Assembly: GCA_023333565.1 (NCBI GenBank)
Contig: JAJKFH010003680.1
Span: forward strand, 186,001 to 250,000
Reading direction: 5' to 3'
Source of the DNA: Puffinus mauretanicus
Lineage: Eukaryota; Chordata; Aves; Procellariiformes; Procellariidae
Length of the DNA: 64,000 nucleotides
Position numbers and translations under genes: made by a program. The notes under the pieces are model-generated. The model did no database searches, was not told the DNA's origin, and was given only the letters and a program-made list of their open reading frames with translations. How positions within the stretch are numbered: position 1 is the stretch's first letter; the number at the start of each line of letters is the position of its first letter. Positions 11,494 through 26,400 of the stretch are shown in pieces.

Positions 11494-14400
11494 GTAAGGA
11501 GTTAGATAGTTGTATTGCATCGTGACCTTTTAGGTGCAGTTCAAGGATGCTTCTAGTCTAAAGAGCTGACGAACAGAAGACTGCAGCATTGCTCTTGAGA
11601 TAGATGTATAGATTTTTTTGAGTATGCTGATTTAAAACTGATCTTGAAGAAACACTAACTCATTTTGATCTGCAAATAGATCTGTATTGTCAGTCCAGTC
11701 CCTTCTGCTTAGGAACAAACTGGACTGCATATGTATGTTATCTTTGCAGAGTGTCAAAGCACATAGCTGAGTATGTAGCATTACTGCTAGAACTATAAAT
11801 TCTCCATTTAGGCTGTTGGTAAACTTCTTGCCTGCATATGAGCTAGCAGCTTTAATGCACAAGAGAACTGAAGTGAAAGGCAATGGAAATCTAATTTATA
11901 TTTTGAAGAATTCAGATTAGCTTTTACTGTAGTTGTTTGTATAATGGGTGTAGGCTTCCTTTAAATTTTGTCCTTTTTGAAGGGAGTTAATTTTTTGTCA
12001 GATATGTGGTTGAAATGGAACTGGTCTTTGTTGAAATGTGCTGGTGTTTGGTGAAAGTTTTCTTTTGTCTTAGAGGATGATCTGTTTATTTATCAAAGTT
12101 GCGTGATGCAGGGATGAGGATACTATCGTGTTTTCCCAATTCAGTTTTGAAAATTAAGTGGAAAATATAGAGAAGTAGAGTGGTCTGGGTCAGTTACGTT
12201 TGTTTCAGATGAAATGGGTAACTAGAGTAAGTCCTTGTCTTGTCCATCTTCTTCCTTCCCCTAGATGTTGCATATAGATACCTTACTTTGAATAACCTTT
12301 CCAAGTTCCTGCTCAAAACTCTGAAATTCTTGTTGAGATGGGCCAACCAGTGTTATTCTTTTGTTACAGATCAATAGTAATAAAAAATTTTAAAAATTGC
12401 ATCCTGAGTGACTTAATCCAAAATTACATTCTGATCGTCTGGATGGTTGAGTTTAGCTGTTCCTGTGATTAGACCAGGGTTTTTCCCCAAGCAGTTGTGA
12501 TTCAAAAGCAGCCTTTCTCCAATATTTTACATCAAACAAGCTAAATTGGAATCAGAAGTGACAGATATAGCCTTAGAGGTTACATTATTTAGTAGGTCTT
12601 GTATGTAAATGCTGTAAAATGACAGGGCTTGTTCTTGATTTGTCTAGATCACTTCTATTTTCATCTTTTATTATTACCAAAGTAAAAGTTTTGATCCAAA
12701 GTTAGATGTTTTGGCTAATGTGGTACGTAAATGTAGTAGAAAACGATTTGAAGATAAGCATATTAAGAAATACAGAAATATTTTTGTGTTCCCTGGAAGC
12801 TGGCTTCTAGATTACAAATATGTTGCTTCAATGATTGCAGAATAGAGGAAAACTTTAGCTGAAAAAGTGGCAATCTTTCTTTGTAACAGCTGCTGACTAT
12901 GCATTGCCTATTTTTCTTCTGTATTATATGGGGTGAAAAATGTGACTGTTCATGTGATTTGTCAGATTTTTCCTCTCATTTGTAGTGCCTTTTTTCTACA
13001 TCCCTTTTTTCTGTTTATGTAAACTTTTGACAGGAGGGTTTCAGTTGCCATCCAAACTTTAAGGATTTTTTTCAGCTGAGTGTGTATAAATGCAATGAAA
13101 TATTTGTCTTTTATGAGACTGTTGTGTAGTTAATGTGTTGTAATAATTCCTTTTAATAATAAAAATCTTAATTTGTAACAAATTTCTGTGAATAAGCTCT
13201 CTTATAAATAAGAGTTCTTTGTGAGTAATAACAAGTGAGACTCTAATTGCCAGAGTACTCCCTTTGTTTTCTTCCAATCATGCTGTAGTCAAAATAATGA
13301 GATTAATGAAATAAGAGAACAGTAATCATTTGTGATCTGCTGGATGCAAACATCACTTCTCTGGAATCTGAAGACTAGCCAGGCCTCCTGGGTATAATAT
13401 AATTTTCTTATTAGTTTTTGGTATTACACAGGTCCTCATCACAGAACTCTGTCTCAATATATGTGTTCAGTATTTAAAAAAAATGTGCGTGTGAATCTTG
13501 AATCGCTCCTTTTTAATGTATGAAATGGTGGATGTCTTCTGTCAAGTGAAGGGGGTTTGGGCTCTGGGGAATTTTTCTATTGCATGATTGACTATTTTAG
13601 CTACTGGTTGACTAGCATGAGCTAGCTGTGTGTGAAATTTCTTTATAGGTATAATTCCTGTCTCTTAATCCTTTAAGTTCTATGTCTACTGAATATGCTG
13701 ATTTCCTACTGTGTAGGAAATCCTACATGTTTTTACTGGCTGACTATAGAAGGGCATTATGGGTGTTTGAGAGACTGTCAACAGGAATTGAAAAGATGAG
13801 CATAATACTTAGGAGAGATTTGAAGGAAGACACAGTAATTTATGTGAATTAATTAAGCTGCCTACAAATTATTGTTTGGAATTAGACTCTGAAACTCTTC
13901 ACTTTGCAGTTAGATTTTTAACTTCTCGCTGTACAGCAGTCCAAGAGTGGGTAAGTGAAAGTCCTTGAAGAAACAGAATTATACCGGGGAAGTCTTACCT
14001 TAGGGGACATCCAGAGATGAATAGTCTTTAAAACTAACTTTTTTTTTTTTTTAAATTAAGTTTTTTGCTATTGCAAAATTTGGGGAGTATAGCTAGAATT
14101 GGAAGTGAAATGTTTCATTTGGTGAGCTAGTAGTCTCCAAAGACTGACTTGCCTTTTTTTTTTTTTTTTTTTTTTGTGTGGTCACTGTTGCCAGAGAGTT
14201 TGCTCTTTAGACTTGATGGCTGTGGCAGTTACTGTGGATTAAGCCAGTGAAATCTCTCTGAAAATCATCAGATTCTTTTTTGCTTTAGCTCAAGACGATG
14301 TTGCATTAATAATGTAATACACGATTTTATAATACTATGTGCATTAATAAGTCTATAATACAGTGGTATTAATATAATAAGAAAAGAATGACACGTGGAT

Positions 14401-17400
14401 TTTAGCATGGATTGTGTTTAATCACCTGCACACATCACTGTTCCAGCTGGCATCCAGGCCAAATTTAAATGTTCTTATTCAGTTTTGGGATGTTACTGTT
14501 AAGAGACAAAGCCAGCGTGATGTAGCATATTATTACTGTTCTTAAGAGAATATCAAAGACACAAGCCCTTTTGTAATAGTAGTGAGCCTCTAGACTGCAG
14601 GATTAACTGAAGTGGTGTGAAATGTTAATAGATCTATATCTTGACTATATTTTTTTGCTTATATTAATTTGTCTGAAACTAATCAATATTATTGTAGGAA
14701 GCCAAAATGCTTTACAAAGACCCAAGTGCACCCCATAACTATTCCATGTCTTTTTACTAACTTCGTAATTACTGACCTGTTATTGTATGATTTACAGCTA
14801 CTAGTATAATTTTGAACGGATTAGAAACATTTGTTTTATTAAAAATCTAAATTTCCTAGTGGAGCAAAATTAAGATATTCTGTGTTGTCTGAAAAAACAC
14901 AAACTGTTACAGCAGCTGAAAAATTAGGGTAGTTCAGCTCAATATGAGATAACATCAGTAATACAATATGTAGTATGTTCTCATATTACATATATCAATA
15001 ATATGTGTATAACATCACTATTACTAAAATAACCCTATGAAGTTATAAAACAGGTGGATTTTAGTATAGGCCACTTTTTCATGGGTCATGTTTAACATAG
15101 TTGCTAGAAAGGTTAGCGTATCACTTAAATTTCCAATTAATTTTTTTAGATTTGAATGAATACATTTAAAAACACCTACCTATTTATGTCTATTACTAGC
15201 AGAAACCATCACATTTTTAGCAAAATCTGTGTGTAATGGGAGATTCTGTTTTAATGGTCATTTCTAAGGAAGATATCCTTTTTTTAAAAAAAGGAAAGTA
15301 TAGAAAATATACAAACGGAAGGGAAGATTAAAATTGTTTACTTAAACCTAGATACCCAGTTTGCTGAATCAAACTGTGCTTAAAATAATTCCAATTAAAT
15401 AGATGTACTGTACTACTAATTTAGAACCTTATGCAGAGAACTTTAATTAGTGATGGCTGAATAACGAAAAACTAGAATTGCTGTCAGCTAATGGGATGCA
15501 TGTGTGTGTTCGAATGGTGTTTAATTAATCTGCTTATTCTGGATCCTGTGGAGAACTATTGTGATTAATAGCAGGGGTTAGAGGTGAAAAACTTTCATTT
15601 TCCTGTAGTGTGGAAAAAACCTTTAGGCAACAGTCAAGGTGCAAGAGCTGTCTACAAGAGGCATATGATGCATTTTCAACAGCTTTCATTGAGTTCATGG
15701 TTGGCAGGCTATTTCTATCATCTTCTTTTGCCACAGAGATGAGAGTTAGCTTTTTAAAATGAAACAGCCGCCTGTAAAAGTTGCATTGGTCTGAAATCTT
15801 TTTACCTTCCCTTCAAAGTTAATTCAGCATTTTGATTTTCACGAAAATCCCACTCTTCTAGCATCTAGATCAGTATCTTTGCTTGTAAGAAGATAATGTA
15901 AATAAATGATATCTTGACTATTAAAAGAAAGCAGTTAGTGAAAGTTGCTTTCTCTATTTTGTTGATTTTCTGTTAATTTTCTTTTTAGTTTTGGTTTTCT
16001 GATCAAAAAATGAAGAGCTTATGTGGAAGTTCTTACAGCAAACTGCAAATGAGAACTACATTTTTAAAGGAAGTGAAGTTTGCAATGGGGATTTTTAAAA
16101 TTATTTAAAAAATGAAGTAATGCTGTCCCTCCAAAATAAGTGATTTCCAGAGGGAGGGGTGAGGACCATATGTGGAGTGATAGGTTAGAGAAATTAAATT
16201 TAATGTTTATGAAAATATTTGGGCTCAAACAGAACTACTGTTCTGCAAATGGAGAAAGTTAGAGAATTTCTCTTCTGAGTTTGAAGGAACTGCTTAGTTT
16301 TTCTTTGCATATGACCATTAACTGTTAATAAACTTTTGCAACAAATGAAAGACCAGTAGACTGGGGACATTTCTAGTTTAACCCCAAATCTGTTGAAGTA
16401 ATGTGGGGCTGCTGAACTTTTCTGTCTTTGCTATCAGAGCTTTAGAGCAGTATACTTAGATCTAATGATGTTTCACTGTGCTTTGCATAGGTGTGATAAG
16501 CACTGTGGTTTCAGGGCATGCTTCAGCAGGGAAGGAAGGAAGCTAGGACAAAATACTGAAGACGACAACAATAAGAAAGGAAACACAAATTGAATGGATT
16601 CAGAAAAGCGAAAACAACAGGGAGACTTGGGAAAGGACTTACTGTTCTGTGGTTTTCTTCACCAGTACTGGGCTGAAGAAGTTTCTGTTTTTTTTTTTTT
16701 CTTTTTTAAAATCTGTTTCTAAAGAAAAATGTTTTTTAATGTAGTCTTTAAAATACAGCCAATGGCTAATGCAGGAGTAACTGAATGGAAGAACAGATTC
16801 TCTCCCCCTTTCCCCCGCTGGCAATTCTGAGGTAAAGATTATTTAAGTAGCTTATATTTTAAATCCACAGTGACATTTTGTGATTATGAAGTCACTTTCT
16901 TGACTTTCCAGTGCAGTTATATAATCAGGAGTCCTACCTGAATCAATCCTTGTCCTTTTGTGCCATTTTCTTTTCCTGGCTTCATTTTTCTTGAGCTCGA
17001 GTTAACTTTTATGGAGGCTTCTATGCTTTCTGCAGGAAAGTTTATGAAACCACATCAAGAACGTGATCTGCTGTACCAGATGGAGTAAGCTTTGTCTGAC
17101 TTAAGAGGTTGACTTTAGAACAAAATCACAGGTGCTGATTATTCTCAAAATAACTTATTAAAAGCAAAATTGTAGTGGTGCTTTGAGAATTCTCAAAGCT
17201 TATCCAGTAATGGTTGCAAGATTTCATTTTCTTGAAATGTAAGGAAATGTTAATGCCAGTGCCGTATTCTCCAGACTTGATGGTGATGGATGGGAATTTC
17301 ACTGCCAGCCCTGTTGGAGGATGGCGGCAGCATATGCCAGCAACCGGACTAGATATCCCTTTGACTTAATTAAATGTTGTGCCAGACAGAATAAATTACA

Positions 17401-20400
17401 GTTTAACTGCAAAGGTAAGATTAGCAAAAGATTAGAGTGGGGGCTGCCCAGTTTACAGTACAGTAGAAGTTCACTTTGAAGTCTGCTTAGACCCTTGCTT
17501 TTTCGGCTTGGGATAAGTGAGCAGGGCTGAGACTTAGGTCTATGTGGGGAGTATGAATTTGGTGAGATACATGCCTTACCAGTACAGAGATCAAGACGTG
17601 GTATGAGGATGAGAATGTGTGACAAATGGTGGAAGTGGCTTGGGGTTTCTGAAGGTGAGGTGCGTGGGAGAGAGGGTATATGGCTGTGGTCTTATCTGAG
17701 AGGAGGTCAGGAGATGCCATGGGAAGAACAAGGGAGATTTTGGGCATGGGGAATGGTGCTTGATTTGGTGGAATGAATAGGAGGATTAAGAACATGGGCC
17801 AAGGTTGTAAGGCAGTGGGTAGTGGTGATGGAGCATGGAGCTGCTGTTGTCTCAGTCTTGGGAAGGCAGCGTGTAGGTGGTGGGGCAAGCAGGGACTTGG
17901 GGTCCTTTTGGGGTTTTTACAGAGTGTACGTTTCTGACACTGTTGCCAAGTTGCAAAAGTTCAGTGTAAACTTAATTATTCTCAATTTGTTAACTTACTG
18001 AGTTTGTCAAGTTCGTCCTTTTAAACATTCACAAATGAAGTACTAAATTATTAGAGGGAAAGATGTCCACATAAATCCAGCAATCTAGTGAGAGAGTGTT
18101 AGACTTAACAGAACACAAGTAGGTACTCTTATACTTGCAACCCCAGTATGTCAGAAACAGTGAAGACACCAAACGTGTTTTTCTTCTCTTGCACTGCACC
18201 ATCAATTGCCTTGTGAACATTCTTTAAAGAATTGATTGGAAGAAGAGCCATATTTTTGAGAAAGAGTCACATTTTTGGTAAATAGAAACCAAAGAGAGAT
18301 GTTTGCCAAATTTGTTCTGAACAAAGTTCTAGTTCTTCTGTCTCAGCACCTGGATGTGTTGATAGACTCCTTGCAAATGACTGAATGCAAGAGGTATTGG
18401 TGGGAGCAAAAGAAGAAAGTAATATGTGCTTGTGCTGGCTAAGATAGTCTTAAAACACTATAGAAAGAAAGAAAAGCAGGATTGTGTAGTCAAAGCAGAT
18501 AATTTTACTTTTCTACCATACAGTTGACTTCCTGTTATCTTCAGCTGCTAGTTTCACAGAATCACAAATGGTTGAGGTTGGAAGGGACCTCTGGAGGTCA
18601 TCTGGTCCAACCGCCCTGCTCAAACAGGGCCACCTAGAGACAGTTGCCCAGGACTGTGTCCGAATGGCTTTTGAATATCTCAAGATGGAGACTCCACAGC
18701 CTCCCTGGGCAACGTGTGCCAGTGCTCGGTCAACCTCACAGTGAAAAAGTGTTTCCTGATGGTCAGAGGGAACCTCCTGCGTTTCAGTTTGTGCCCATTG
18801 CCTCTGGTCCTGTCACTGGGCACCATGAAAAAAGCCTGGCTCCCTCTTCTTTGCACCCTGCCTTCAGGAGGGTGCAAAAATATACATTAATGAGATGCCC
18901 CTTGAGCTTTCTCTTCTCGAGGTTAAACAGTCCCAGCTCTCTGAGCCTTTCCTCACAGGAGAGATGTTCCAGTCCCTTGATCATCTTTGTGGCCCTTCGC
19001 TGCACTCTCTCTCAGTATGTCCATGTCTCTCTTGTACTGAGGAGCATAGCACTGGACTCGGCACTCCAGGTGTGGCCTCACCAGTGCTGAGAAGAGGGGA
19101 AGGATCACCTCCCTCGACCTGCTGGCAACACTCCTCCTAATGCAGTCCATGACACCCATTAACCTTCTTTGTGGCAAGGGCACATGGCTAGCTCATGTTC
19201 AACTTGGTGCCCACCAGGACCCCCAGGTTCTTTTCTGCAAAGCTGTTTTCCAGCTGGGTTACCCCCAGCATGTACTGGTGCCTGGGGTTGTTCCTCCCCA
19301 GGTGCGGGACTTTGCACTTCTCCTTGTTGAACTTCATGAGGTTCTTGTCAGCCCATTTCTCCAGCCTGTCGAGGTCCCTCTGGATGGCAGCATGACCCTC
19401 TGGCGTATTAGCCACTCCTCCCCTTCTGTTGGTTAAATGAAATATTTCTCTTAAGGAAGTTGTGAAGCCTCTATTACGGTTATAGAATTTTCAGATCATG
19501 AAAATAAAATTGCTTGTATAATTTGTCACTTAAAAACTCAGACTTTTCTTTTACTTTTGGCTATCATAGTGGCAATTCACTGTTTAATATGTCTGCTGAG
19601 TGTCAAGTAGATTAATAGTGAACTTTTACAATTGAAATTGAGTTGACCTCAGTAATGGCAGATGAATTGGTTGTAAAAACTGTTTCTTAATTGTCCCTTC
19701 AGTTGGTTGCTTTGATTATTGCTATAAAAAAAGTCCAGTGCTCCTTTACTTTTAAACATGTCTCCTTTTCCCCTTCCCCCAACACATATACCACTGGTAA
19801 AATGTTAACTACAACCTGAATAAAAGCAAATTGTTTATCTGAAGGCTGCTTATGGTGTAAGCTTCCACATGAGGTATTTGGAGAAGGAGAGGGAACTCTC
19901 TCTGACCTATAATCTTGGTGGTTGCTTTATCTTTATGCAACATACCAAGAAAATGACTTTGATAAGAATTTGAACACCAAACCCAAGGCAGAAGAAATTT
20001 TGTTTACTTTTTCAGTTTTTAGTTGCTTGAAAGACTTGGGTGAACTTGTTGCTATGTGAAAGGATTACAGAGAAAACAATTCTTATTATACTTTACAGCA
20101 ATGCTTACAAAAGTAGGAAGTTTTCTGAAATAAAACAATGCTGCATTATGAAGAACCTTGAATTCAAAGCCTGTAGGCCTTCAACTTGTAAGCTTAAGGG
20201 CTGTGAGAATCATTTTCCATACCAAAGTGATCTGAGAATGTAAAATAAAATGTATGAAAAGACAGTTGATCAGACAAAAATCTTAACTTTGTGAAAACCA
20301 TAATTTATTATGCAATCCATCTGGAGGGTTGCCTAATTCACTATTTTTCAAGCTTGTATTTTAGCATAGGTTAGCATTCAACAGGTGATTGTTTTTAAAA

Positions 20401-23400
20401 AAAAAAAAAAAATCTATCACATATGAGCCAAAAATAGTGAAACAGTTGTGTTTAGCTATTTTTGCAAGAAAAAAATTGTGAAAAATAAATTCAAGTGCCC
20501 CACTAAAGTATCTGACCAGATCTGATGAAGGAGAAGGTGAACGCCATTTATTTTTGAAATATTTATAGACTGAGAAAAATGCAAGAAATTCAGTCAATGG
20601 TGAATGATTGATTTTTTTTTTTTTTTTTGCGTTGTTGAAATGCAACTTTACTTCAGACTATTGCAATTTTTAAAAAATTAAGCCAAATGTAAAGCTTTCA
20701 GCAAAACACAGAATCTTTGCAAAAAGTCTGTATGCTGTCTAGCTGTGAAGAACAGCATTCAGTAATGCATGGTCACAGTGTAATTCTGGTGCTGCACAAT
20801 TGATAAGTTGCAGATAAGTTGAATAATATCTAGCTCACGCTGTGTGATTCTTTTCCCTCTTACTCCTCAGACCAGGAAATAGCAAGTGACAAATACGTAC
20901 AGTGTGTCAGCTCATATTTTATGCTGAAAGAAAAACAGTTGAAATCATTAATATGTGTTGGAGTGAATTTCTGAAGTATGCGGTATGAAGTCAAGAAACT
21001 ACTATGGTAATTTAGTGTGTTACAGTGGTGTCAAAACATGCAACTTGTCTTTAATTCTTCATGTTAACTGAGATTAACTAGATCAGCAAATGATTTCCCT
21101 GCTGGTGGTTGTGACTCTTAAAACCTGTAATCTTTAATCATTAAAATATCTTTAAGAAATAGATCAAAATAAAGTATAAGTGGACTTCTGTGTATAACGG
21201 TAAAAATTTTACAGCAGTTGTGTAAGTAACATCTTTGTATTACTCCTCAGTTAAAACACTTTGGATTTGAATACTAGTTACATAACACAAAGATGCTTCT
21301 GAATAAGCCTTCAGCAGGTTTTTTTTAAATGTCTCCACTGCATCACTTTGGTATGCTAAAGGTATTCTGTTTTCAGTTTCATGTACTTCCCTCCTCCCTT
21401 ATGCTATACGGTTGCAAATTATAGCCTGCTTAGTATGGAATTTGGTTGGGATGTTCACGCCTGTTTTGCAGCGTTTTATAAAGCAGAGAATAACATAAAG
21501 TAGAAGGCAAGTTATCCTGGTCATTAGGATTCTTCAAGGGAGATCCAAATTGATAAATCATTAGGAGACTTGTGTTACAGCCAGCACTTTCTTGAGTGCT
21601 TCCAGCTAGTACAGTCCTGCCATTTGTTCTTTTGCAAGTATTTGTCCTATTGCACACGTAGTGTGTTGGGAACTAACCTGGGCTGAGGCAGCCCCTTGCC
21701 CTTCCTGCGGGCACAGCTGGTTTTAGTCTTGATCGGTTCCATAATCTGGTTCAGCAGATGATCATGCATGTGCATTAGCCCACATGCGAGAGGAGGCATT
21801 GTAGCAGCTGGAAGGAAGAGGGAGGGCTGTGAGAGACGCTTTGCACAGCAGGACCAGTTTGAACTGGTTAAATACGTTTATGAATGTGTGCCTTGATGTC
21901 ATGTGTTCTAGTTCAGTGCCCAGCTCTTCAGTTGCCGGTTTGGAGAGGGGACTGTATTGACTTTCTTCATGCTTCCCCGTTTTGTAACTTTATGCAGCTT
22001 AACTTTGTTTGCATAGCTTTTCCTGAGGGGGGGAAAAGGACACCCCACCCCATGCACCCCCCCCATTATTGCATGCTGTCATCTTGAATGTGTGGATAGT
22101 TCTAAGGTGACCAAATCCATGCTTTTGATGAGAATTTTTCACTGAAAGAAAGTTCATCTTGCTGTATTTGAGCCTGTCTAAAAGTTACTGTTTTGCGCTT
22201 GTAGTCTGAAAATAGCATGGCTAGAGAATCAGAGATCCTGAAGATCATTTAAATCCCTATCATACACGCACACAATGAATATACTAGTGAGGTGATACGT
22301 GTGTTTTCTTTCTTCTGGGACAAAATATAAATCTGATGTATTTTAAATGTTAGCTTGAGTTGGCTTGAGAGAAAATTGTTGTGTGTAATTATATGTAATG
22401 TATTATTTTCAACAGCTTGCTTTTACACGAGATGGACTATGTGGCTTGTGGAATGAAATGGTAAAAGATGGGGAGATTGTATATCCTGGAACAGAGTTAA
22501 CACAAAGTGGTGAACTACCTCCAAGAAAAGGTATGGATTTTCAAATTATTTTTTTCTTTGTTCATTTTTTCTTTCATTGCGATGATAAAAATGGAATTCA
22601 AATTTCGCTTTGTCACAGAACTTTGGTTTATCATCACCTGTCTATACAATTTGCAGGTGTTCATGTTTTGAATTAAATACAGTTGAAACTGATTTCTTAA
22701 AAGCATACAGAAAGGTAACGTCTGAGCCTTCAAATGAAGGCTTAAATCTGTTCCAGTCTTTTGAAATTAAACTTCATAAGTAGGCATGTTATTATGAGAG
22801 AGGCTTGGCAGTGTCCTTTTGTTCGGTATGCTTGGGGTGTTTACAGCTGAAGCCTTTGTTTAAAGGAAGTGGACGGAGGAATGTGGTAAAGCCGATACTG
22901 CTATTTCTAATTTTGTTTACAATCTTCATAAAGTAATTAAAAGGTCAGCTAAAAAACTGTCCGCGATCTGACTGGGAATGTAGTGCCTTTTTTTTTTTTT
23001 TTTTTGTCTTATAGTGTACTTGAGAGCAGTTCAAACACTGCGAACCCTGCAAATGGCAGAGTAATGCGTCTATTTAGAGAGATTACTTTGGTGGAGGTGG
23101 ATTTTGTTTTGTGATGAGCTATGCCAAAATGGAGTGATTCTGCTCTTGCCTTTTTTCCTTCTTCTCATTGTGGTGCTCTTTTGACTCCTTATTGAACAGA
23201 AAATTAAACTGGTCAAAAAAGGAAAAGATTTGTTTCCTAACCTGGCTGAAATGGGCTCACCAAATGGTCATATAAGTTTTGTTAGTAATTTATGTGATCC
23301 CCAAATAAATGAGGATCTATCTAGGAGAGGAGTAGAAATACTGCCTTTGGTAGCAGCGAACTATTATTTCAGCTTCTGTTACTTCCTGAACTGTACTGTT

Positions 23401-26400
23401 GGATAGACATGATATTTCACACCAGTAATGCTTAATTCCTTATGGAGAGAATTTTTTTTTTTTGGTAGCTATGATTTGTTGTCTTTAAAAAATAGGGGAC
23501 AGAGGGAAGGCTTTTTGACTGGAGGAAGTTATTTCTACAGGAAAGAAACTATAATAAATAGTTTATGAGAGGAGAGTGAATTATATGTTATTTTTATCAA
23601 GAGTGTAAGCTTTGTAGGTTGTGAGTGGCTGTGTGCTGTAGTAAGGACTAGAATTATGCTCCTAACTGTTTCAGAGTTAGAAAACTTTTTTTTTGTCCTG
23701 CTGCTGCTGCTGGCCCTTTTGAATATTATTTTTGACACTGGACGAAAATACAGCTGATCTTATCAGAAAGGCTACTACAACAGCTATGGAATGAGTGGAG
23801 GTAGTATAGTATTTTTTTTCTTAGGATTGGCTAGTTTCATGTATATTACTAAAAGGCATCATAAACTTGATGCAATGAAAGGAAGGGTTATCCCCTAAAT
23901 GAACTGTGGGAAATGCTTTCCCATTCACTGACAGCTCATGGTAGAGGTGTTGTGACGGTCACGGTATAACGATTCAACACACTCTGCTCTCATATAGCAA
24001 AAAGATAACAAACATCTGTAGTAATAAAGACAATATATTAAAGTAAATACCTACTTTACAAATGAAATTGATGCAGTTTTCTCTTTTTGTGCCAAATACT
24101 TACACATTGTTTTTAGAGTTGTACCTGTGCTGGTCTTTGACAGAAAACTATTCTTCCAATATCTTTATAGCTAAGTAGCCACAGGGAATTGGGATTTTTG
24201 TTAGTTATGGTGCTGTAGTGCTTTCAAGTATTCTGAGAAAATTATAGAAAGGTGTCATAGTATAATTGGTTTTTGTTTTCAGGGGAATCATTGAAATATC
24301 AACTAGGAAAATGCAAGCTGTCAGTTCTGATGCAAAATGTAGAGAGCAGTATAAGGTGAAAAACCAGAAGTGCTGAGCAAGTCAATCATCCATGACTTCA
24401 CATGTTCATCCATAGTTGGGATACCTATTCTGAAAAATGATGCGAAGTTTTTTTTTTAAAATGCTAGATGTATGTATGTACACGTGACTTCAAAGGATCA
24501 AAAAAGTATGAAGTGTTAAAGGCTGTAGGATACTGTTATTTAAAAATACAGAAATTCTGACGGCTTACTGTAGAAATAAGACATTTATTTTACCTTAAAA
24601 TGTCAGTGGTCCAAGCCGTGATGAGGCTTTTGAAAGCTTTCTGATATCCGTGGTGTGTAGGTTTGTGGGGGTTTTTTTTGTTTGTTTTTGTGTTGTGGTT
24701 TTTTTTGTTGTTGTTAAAGCAAGACTGCCGCTTGTTGTTTCTAGTACTGTATTGTGGTGCATTGACCTTAGCCAGCTGCCCGCTCAGCTTCTCACTTACT
24801 GCGCCCCCCAATAGGACAGAGGGAGAAAATAAAATAGAAAAGCTCGTGGGTTGAGATAAAGCCAGGGAGATCACTTACCAGTTACTGTCATGGGCAGAAC
24901 AGACTTGACCTGGGGAAAATTAATTTAATTTAATTTATTGCCAATTAAGATAGAGTTGGATAGTGAGTAACAAATACAAAAATTACCTCACCCTTCCTTC
25001 TGGAGGGTTTAAGTGTGGGTATTATGTAGCACAAATTGTATGTGTTCCTTTCCACAACTGGAGTGTCTGTGTTCTTCTACGTAGGTACTTCTAAAACATC
25101 TATTTCTTGAAAAGCTACAGTAGTTTAGAAATTTATATACAGCTTTTTCAGGCTCTTAACTCGTAGAATTAATGTATGAATTCTCTTTCAGTGAAGTTAG
25201 CCTTCATAAATGCCATTGTGCTGGCCTACAGGACTGGTAAAATAAAACCATCTCTCTTACTAGACTTGAGCTTTGAGAAGAAAAAGCTAATGACGCTATT
25301 TTTGGTCAGTGTAGATCAGGTTGTATATTTGATTCCATTAGACAATAGTGAATCATGGAACCAGAAAAACTGGCGGTCAGTTTGCACCTCTGAACTTGCA
25401 GCTCAAATTGAGTTTCATGAAATTAAAATCTAGAGTATTTCAGTCTGTTTAGTTGATAGTTACTTTTTTGCATAAATGATCTACAAATGTAATTCAAGGG
25501 GGAGAGAAAAGTATGTGCAAGTAATGAGATTTATATAAAACCCAGTGCTTTTATGTTAAAAGCAATATATTTTAATCTCAATATTCAGATTTTGCTGCTA
25601 AATTGACTAACTTGGAGATAAATAACAGAGGTTGCTGTAAGTAGTCCTTTTTATTCAGTCTGTTTTAAGAAGTTTTGGTTTATGCCCATCCATTGTAACT
25701 CCTTTTCTTCACTAGTGCTATAGCTCTCTGTTGGTGCTGACTGGGCTGCTAAGAAGAGGCACTTCATTCTTCCAACGGATATCAGCAGTGGCAATAGGCT
25801 GGAAGAACATGCTATTAATAGTGAAAAGCATTCCTTTTCTCTCTAGGAAGAATATGCAAATAGTGTACTTTTTTCCCCCTGTTAGCAAGAACGTTTGGTT
25901 AGGAATAACCACTTTGTTTTTTCTTCATGGCACTTTCAGAAAAACGTGTTTGATAAATGCATTCAGCAGAATGTGTTTGCATGTTTCCAAGTATCATCTG
26001 AGGACACAGCTGTGACAGTTGTGATGTCCAAATACAGGTGCACTTGCAGCATGGCATGTACTTAGAAGATAATCAGGCTGCCGTCAGGAAATTTGGATGA
26101 GATTAATGTCTTGTATACTGGAAGCTATGTACTGAAAATATTGAAAAGTATTAAATAATGTTATTCTTACTAAATTTTTAAGTTAGAGAACCATTACTGT
26201 AAATTTTTAAGACATATCAGTCAACTACGCAGGTCTCTTTTTTGTGGGTTGTTTTTTTTTAATTTTTGATTCTTCAAACTTCTGTATAGGTGGGAATTTC
26301 TGTTTCAATTAGCTATTTTAAGTTCCAGGGCAAAAATATCAAATCGTCAGCTTCATGCCTTTGTCCTGCCTTTAGTAAACACTGTGGGCTTCCTGGTCTC

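Larger units (their letters stand above)
11494..22415 (+). other. HERC2: HERC2 intron 2 (10.9 kb)
   Basis: The longest intron in the window. It holds one antisense CR1 copy (18554-19430), a T22 run (14154-14175), an A17 run (20397-20413), a T17 run (20612-20628), a perfect hairpin (13700-13722), a perfect 20-bp palindrome (15276-15295) and a G-rich stretch at about 17480-17920. Open frames of 133 codons or fewer on the minus strand near 17300-17890 reflect that G-rich composition and show no family resemblance. Confidence 0.75.

Noticed and set aside
17299..17888. Overlapping antisense open frames of 108 and 133 codons
   Set aside because: They follow the strand composition skew of intron 2, lack domain features, and there is no splice or promoter context.
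18644..19436. Plus-strand open frames of up to 148 codons as host genes
   Set aside because: They are antisense shadows of the CR1 reverse transcriptase remnant.
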